From assembly GCA_937931165.1 (NCBI GenBank), contig CALHCI010000113.1, positions 1-35,341 on the forward strand: 35,341 bases of DNA, in the 5' to 3' direction. Numbering within the stretch: the stretch's first letter is position 1; every line of letters starts with the position of its first letter. Below are positions 33,948 to 35,341 of the stretch, one piece after another. The notes under the pieces were generated by a model that was not told the DNA's origin, did no database searches, and was given only the letters and a program-made list of their open reading frames with translations. This stretch comes from an uncultured Granulosicoccaceae bacterium (lineage in GTDB: Bacteria > Pseudomonadota > Gammaproteobacteria > Granulosicoccales > Granulosicoccaceae). A program made the translations under genes and the position numbers.

Positions 33948-34400
33948 ATGCAAGCGAATCGTAGAAAAGTTCTGGCCGCAACGGTTAGTGCAGCGGTAAC
34001 CGCGCTATTTAGTCAACGCAGCGCCATTGCAAATACGGTACAGCTCGAGCAAGCCATAAAGGAGTTCAGTGAAGGGCAGAGAATCGAGGATGAAACGGTT
34101 GTTCTGAAAGTCCCTGAAATTGCAGAAGACGGCAATAGTGTGCCAGTCAGTGTTTTTGTTAACAGTCCAATGACCGAGTACGACTACGTAGAGTCAGTTG
34201 CACTGCTGTCAACTGGTAATCAGCAACCCAGTGTCGCTACGTTTCATTTCAGCCCGCTGAGTGGTTTTGCCAGTGCCTCTACCAACATCAGGCTGGAAAA
34301 AACTTCAGAAGTTATTGCACTGGCGCGGCTCAGTAACGGTCGCGTTTTTAAAGCATCAAAAACGGTTAAAGTAGCGCTCGGCGGTTTTGACGATTGGTGA
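33948..34400 (+). CDS. SoxY paralog lacking the sulfur-binding cysteine
   Basis: A 150-residue SoxY-family protein with a Tat-like signal (NRRKVLAATVSAAVTALF). By hand count it shares roughly 60% of about 97 ungapped residues with the operon SoxY (24123), including PEIAEDGNSVPVSV, SPMTE and VATFHFS. The carrier arm VTIGGCGG is replaced by VALGGFDDW: F147 stands exactly where C147 should be, and there is no cysteine in the mature protein. It cannot carry sulfur in the known way. The frame is intact and has GGAGG plus a good promoter, arguing against decay. It stands alone, divergent from soxS-soxR-soxT. It might occupy SoxZ or SoxR/SoxS partners as a decoy or structural subunit (inference). 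Confidence 0.9.
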   Translation: MQANRRKVLAATVSAAVTALFSQRSAIANTVQLEQAIKEFSEGQRIEDETVVLKVPEIAEDGNSVPVSVFVNSPMTEYDYVESVALLSTGNQQPSVATFHFSPLSGFASASTNIRLEKTSEVIALARLSNGRVFKASKTVKVALGGFDDW

Positions 34401-34598
34401 GCAGGATTTGGTGCTGATAAACGGCAGTGAGGCTGTTGCATCAAAGACCGCTTGTTTCATCGGTTATTGTCATACTGAAAAAAAACCTCGCTCCTGAATG
34501 CTATCGTACTAAGCGGTAGATAGAGTTAGTCCGTGTATGTATGTGTGATTCTGAAGGGTTAAGATCGGCCGGGCTGCATTGAATCTGCGATCATAGAA
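34401..34598. other. Gap after the second soxY, no gene seen
   Basis: About 200 bp with no coding frame I can support and no clear terminator hairpin. An A-run (GAAAAAAAACC near 34479) is the only notable feature. Recognisable sequence resumes with the HTH relic at 34599. Confidence 0.35.
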
Positions 34599-34759
34599 TT
34601 GGGGGAAGCTATTCGCACACTACGCGAGTTCAACTGTCCCGGGAGGAGCTGTCTGTAGAAACTGGAATTCCTCAAACAACAATATCATTAATTGAGAATG
34701 GCAAAGCATCCTTGGGCGCGGAGCATTCAAAGGTATTTGCAAGCGTGCAACTCCTGTAG
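34599..34759 (+). pseudogene. XRE-type HTH domain relic, frameshifted
   Basis: Read with one frameshift near 34629-34631, the sequence gives LGEAIRTLREF then QLSREELSVETGIPQTTISL and IENGKAS, a standard Cro/CI helix-turn-helix. It has no proper start, the frameshift lies in helix 1, and after IENGKAS the frame runs without homology into VQLL and a stop (34757-34759). The same frame continues as GHTK, which belongs to the recombinase relic below. This is a dead fusion of mobile-element debris. Confidence 0.7.
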
Positions 34760-34853
34760 GGCCACACGAAAGAAGAAATTTGAGAGCACCGTACGCTACC
34801 TCGGTGTCGAGGAATACGACCCGTTGGAAATTGCGGAACAGACAGAGATATGA
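34748..34853 (+). pseudogene. Tyrosine recombinase C-terminus relic
   Basis: VQLL-stop-GHTK (34748-34771) and, after a frameshift, KFESTVRYLGVE and LEIAEQTEI ending at TGA (34851-34853). This matches the end of phage/transposon integrases (the LGHT box followed by the strand carrying the catalytic Tyr, here STVRYLG). It is inactivated by an in-frame TAG and a frameshift, and only about 35 residues remain. It marks an old integration or excision next to the sox locus. Confidence 0.75.
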
Positions 34854-35023
34854 TGCTCGAAGCGCCTCTGGAGGCTCTCTAGGCGCGCTGAGCAGCCAAA
34901 ATCCGCCAGTCGCTATTCTCAACGCTCGTTGAATTTCAAACGTTCGAATGCTCTGAAGCTGTCACTCAGCTTATGTCGCGTCACAAAATGAAAGTAATCG
35001 ATATTGATTTTCGTCGCCCATGC
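34854..35023. other. Gap between recombinase relic and antitoxin gene
   Basis: No gene seen. The part around 34870-34930 follows the recombinase stop directly and may be the remaining end of the lost element; no direct-repeat attachment site could be identified. A minus-strand open frame at 34620-34922 crosses both relics and has no family features. Confidence 0.35.
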
Positions 35024-35046
35024 CTTACAATATCGATCGATGTAAG
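35024..35046 (+). promoter_or_regulatory. Inverted repeat at the antitoxin ribosome site
   Basis: CTTACA (35024-35029) and TGTAAG (35041-35046) are perfect arms around an ATCGATCG-rich centre. The right arm joins the AGGAG ribosome site of the following gene. AbrB/MazE-type antitoxins often repress their own promoter through such palindromes, so an operator is plausible. Confidence 0.45.
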
Positions 35047-35055
35047 GAGAATATT

Positions 35056-35274
35056 ATGGCGGAAGCAACAATAACCAGTAAAGGTCAGATCACTATTCCG
35101 GCTGAGATTCGACGACAGATGAATCTCCTACCTCAAGATAGAGTGGTGTTCACCCTTCTACCTAACGGCACCACCGTTATGCGTGCGAAAAATCGAAGTA
35201 TAAGTACATTAGCGGGCAGCTTGAAATCGACCTCGAAAAAACGTGTTGCGATTAAAGATATGAAAATGCGGTAA
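35056..35274 (+). CDS. AbrB/MazE-type antitoxin (VapB-like)
   Basis: A 72-residue swapped-hairpin AbrB-fold DNA-binding protein. The fold signature is TITSKGQITIPAEIRRQM followed by DRVVFTLLPNGTTVMR. The C-terminal part (about 45-72, basic) would bind the toxin. AGGAG lies eight bases before the ATG at 35056; a frame from 35020 would add 12 residues through the inverted repeat. Its stop is directly followed by the ATG of a PIN-domain gene, the usual antitoxin-toxin order. The pair would form a type II toxin-antitoxin system next to mobile-element debris. Confidence 0.88.
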   Translation: MAEATITSKGQITIPAEIRRQMNLLPQDRVVFTLLPNGTTVMRAKNRSISTLAGSLKSTSKKRVAIKDMKMR

Positions 35275-35341
35275 ATGCCTGCACTCGACACAAATATCTT
35301 AGTTCGTTATCTAGTAGCTGATGACACAAAGCAATTTCAAT
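35275..35341 (+). CDS. PIN-domain toxin, VapC-like (partial, runs off window)
   Basis: The first 22 codons are visible. MPALDTNILVRYLVADD is the classic first strand of PIN-domain ribonucleases, with D5 as the first metal-binding acid. The ATG (35275-35277) directly abuts the antitoxin stop, so the two are coupled. The remaining acidic residues lie beyond the window, so activity cannot be judged. VapC-type toxins cleave tRNA or rRNA; this is family knowledge. Confidence 0.85.
   Translation, partial: MPALDTNILVRYLVADDTKQFQ

Noticed and set aside
34620..34922. 100-codon minus-strand frame over the recombinase relic
   Set aside because: The plus strand carries recognisable, broken HTH and recombinase sequence; the minus frame has none.
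1..35341. CRISPR array, tRNA or rRNA genes
   Set aside because: Looked for regularly spaced repeats and RNA gene signatures by eye; only the 13-bp tandem repeat and dispersed palindromes were seen.

Overview
The window looks like chromosomal DNA of a free-living, probably marine gammaproteobacterium (inference only). The pointers are a large Lhr-type helicase, an E. coli-type two-subunit PntAB, short GWGWEN repeats on a secreted esterase of a kind I associate with marine gammaproteobacteria, and intermediate base composition. No rRNA, tRNA or CRISPR array was seen. The organism appears able to combine aromatic-acid degradation with thiosulfate oxidation.

Layout. 1-5.2 kb: a partial Lhr helicase (-), a phytanoyl-CoA dioxygenase family protein (+), an EamA/DMT exporter (-) and a secreted SGNH hydrolase with three Ca-loop-like GWGWEN repeats (-). 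5.3-13.7 kb: an aerobic 'box' benzoate cluster (+) in the order benzoate-CoA ligase, alpha/beta hydrolase, DUF309-like protein, boxC, boxB, boxA, boxR. boxD is not in the window. 13.8-14.9 kb: an orphan iron-type ABC substrate-binding protein behind a Fur-like palindrome, ended by a strong terminator and followed by a 13-bp minisatellite. 15.1-16.5 kb: a class I glutamine amidotransferase directly abutting a nitroreductase with the iodotyrosine-deiodinase lid residues. 16.8-19.1 kb: a small membrane protein and an ABC-2 exporter pair (-). 19.7-22.8 kb: pntAB.

23.2-34.4 kb: a Sox thiosulfate-oxidation locus, soxXYZABCD, then two metallo-beta-lactamase-fold proteins (a SoxH-like one and a rhodanese-MBL fusion whose zinc motif is lost), then soxS-soxR-soxT on the minus strand, and finally a divergent second soxY. 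In this second SoxY the sulfur-carrying C-terminal cysteine is replaced by phenylalanine. SoxXA would load sulfur on SoxYZ, SoxB would hydrolyse sulfate off, SoxCD would oxidise the sulfane sulfur, SoxS would keep SoxY reduced, SoxT would import a sulfur compound, and SoxR would sense persulfide.

34.6-35.3 kb: decayed mobile-element debris (a frameshifted HTH domain running into a tyrosine recombinase C-terminus), then an AbrB/MazE-type antitoxin and the first codons of a PIN toxin that leaves the window. Several intergenic gaps carry copies of a palindromic repeat.

The most unusual signals are the Cys-less SoxY paralog, the rhodanese-MBL fusion with an abolished metal motif, and the deiodinase-like nitroreductase paired with an amidotransferase.
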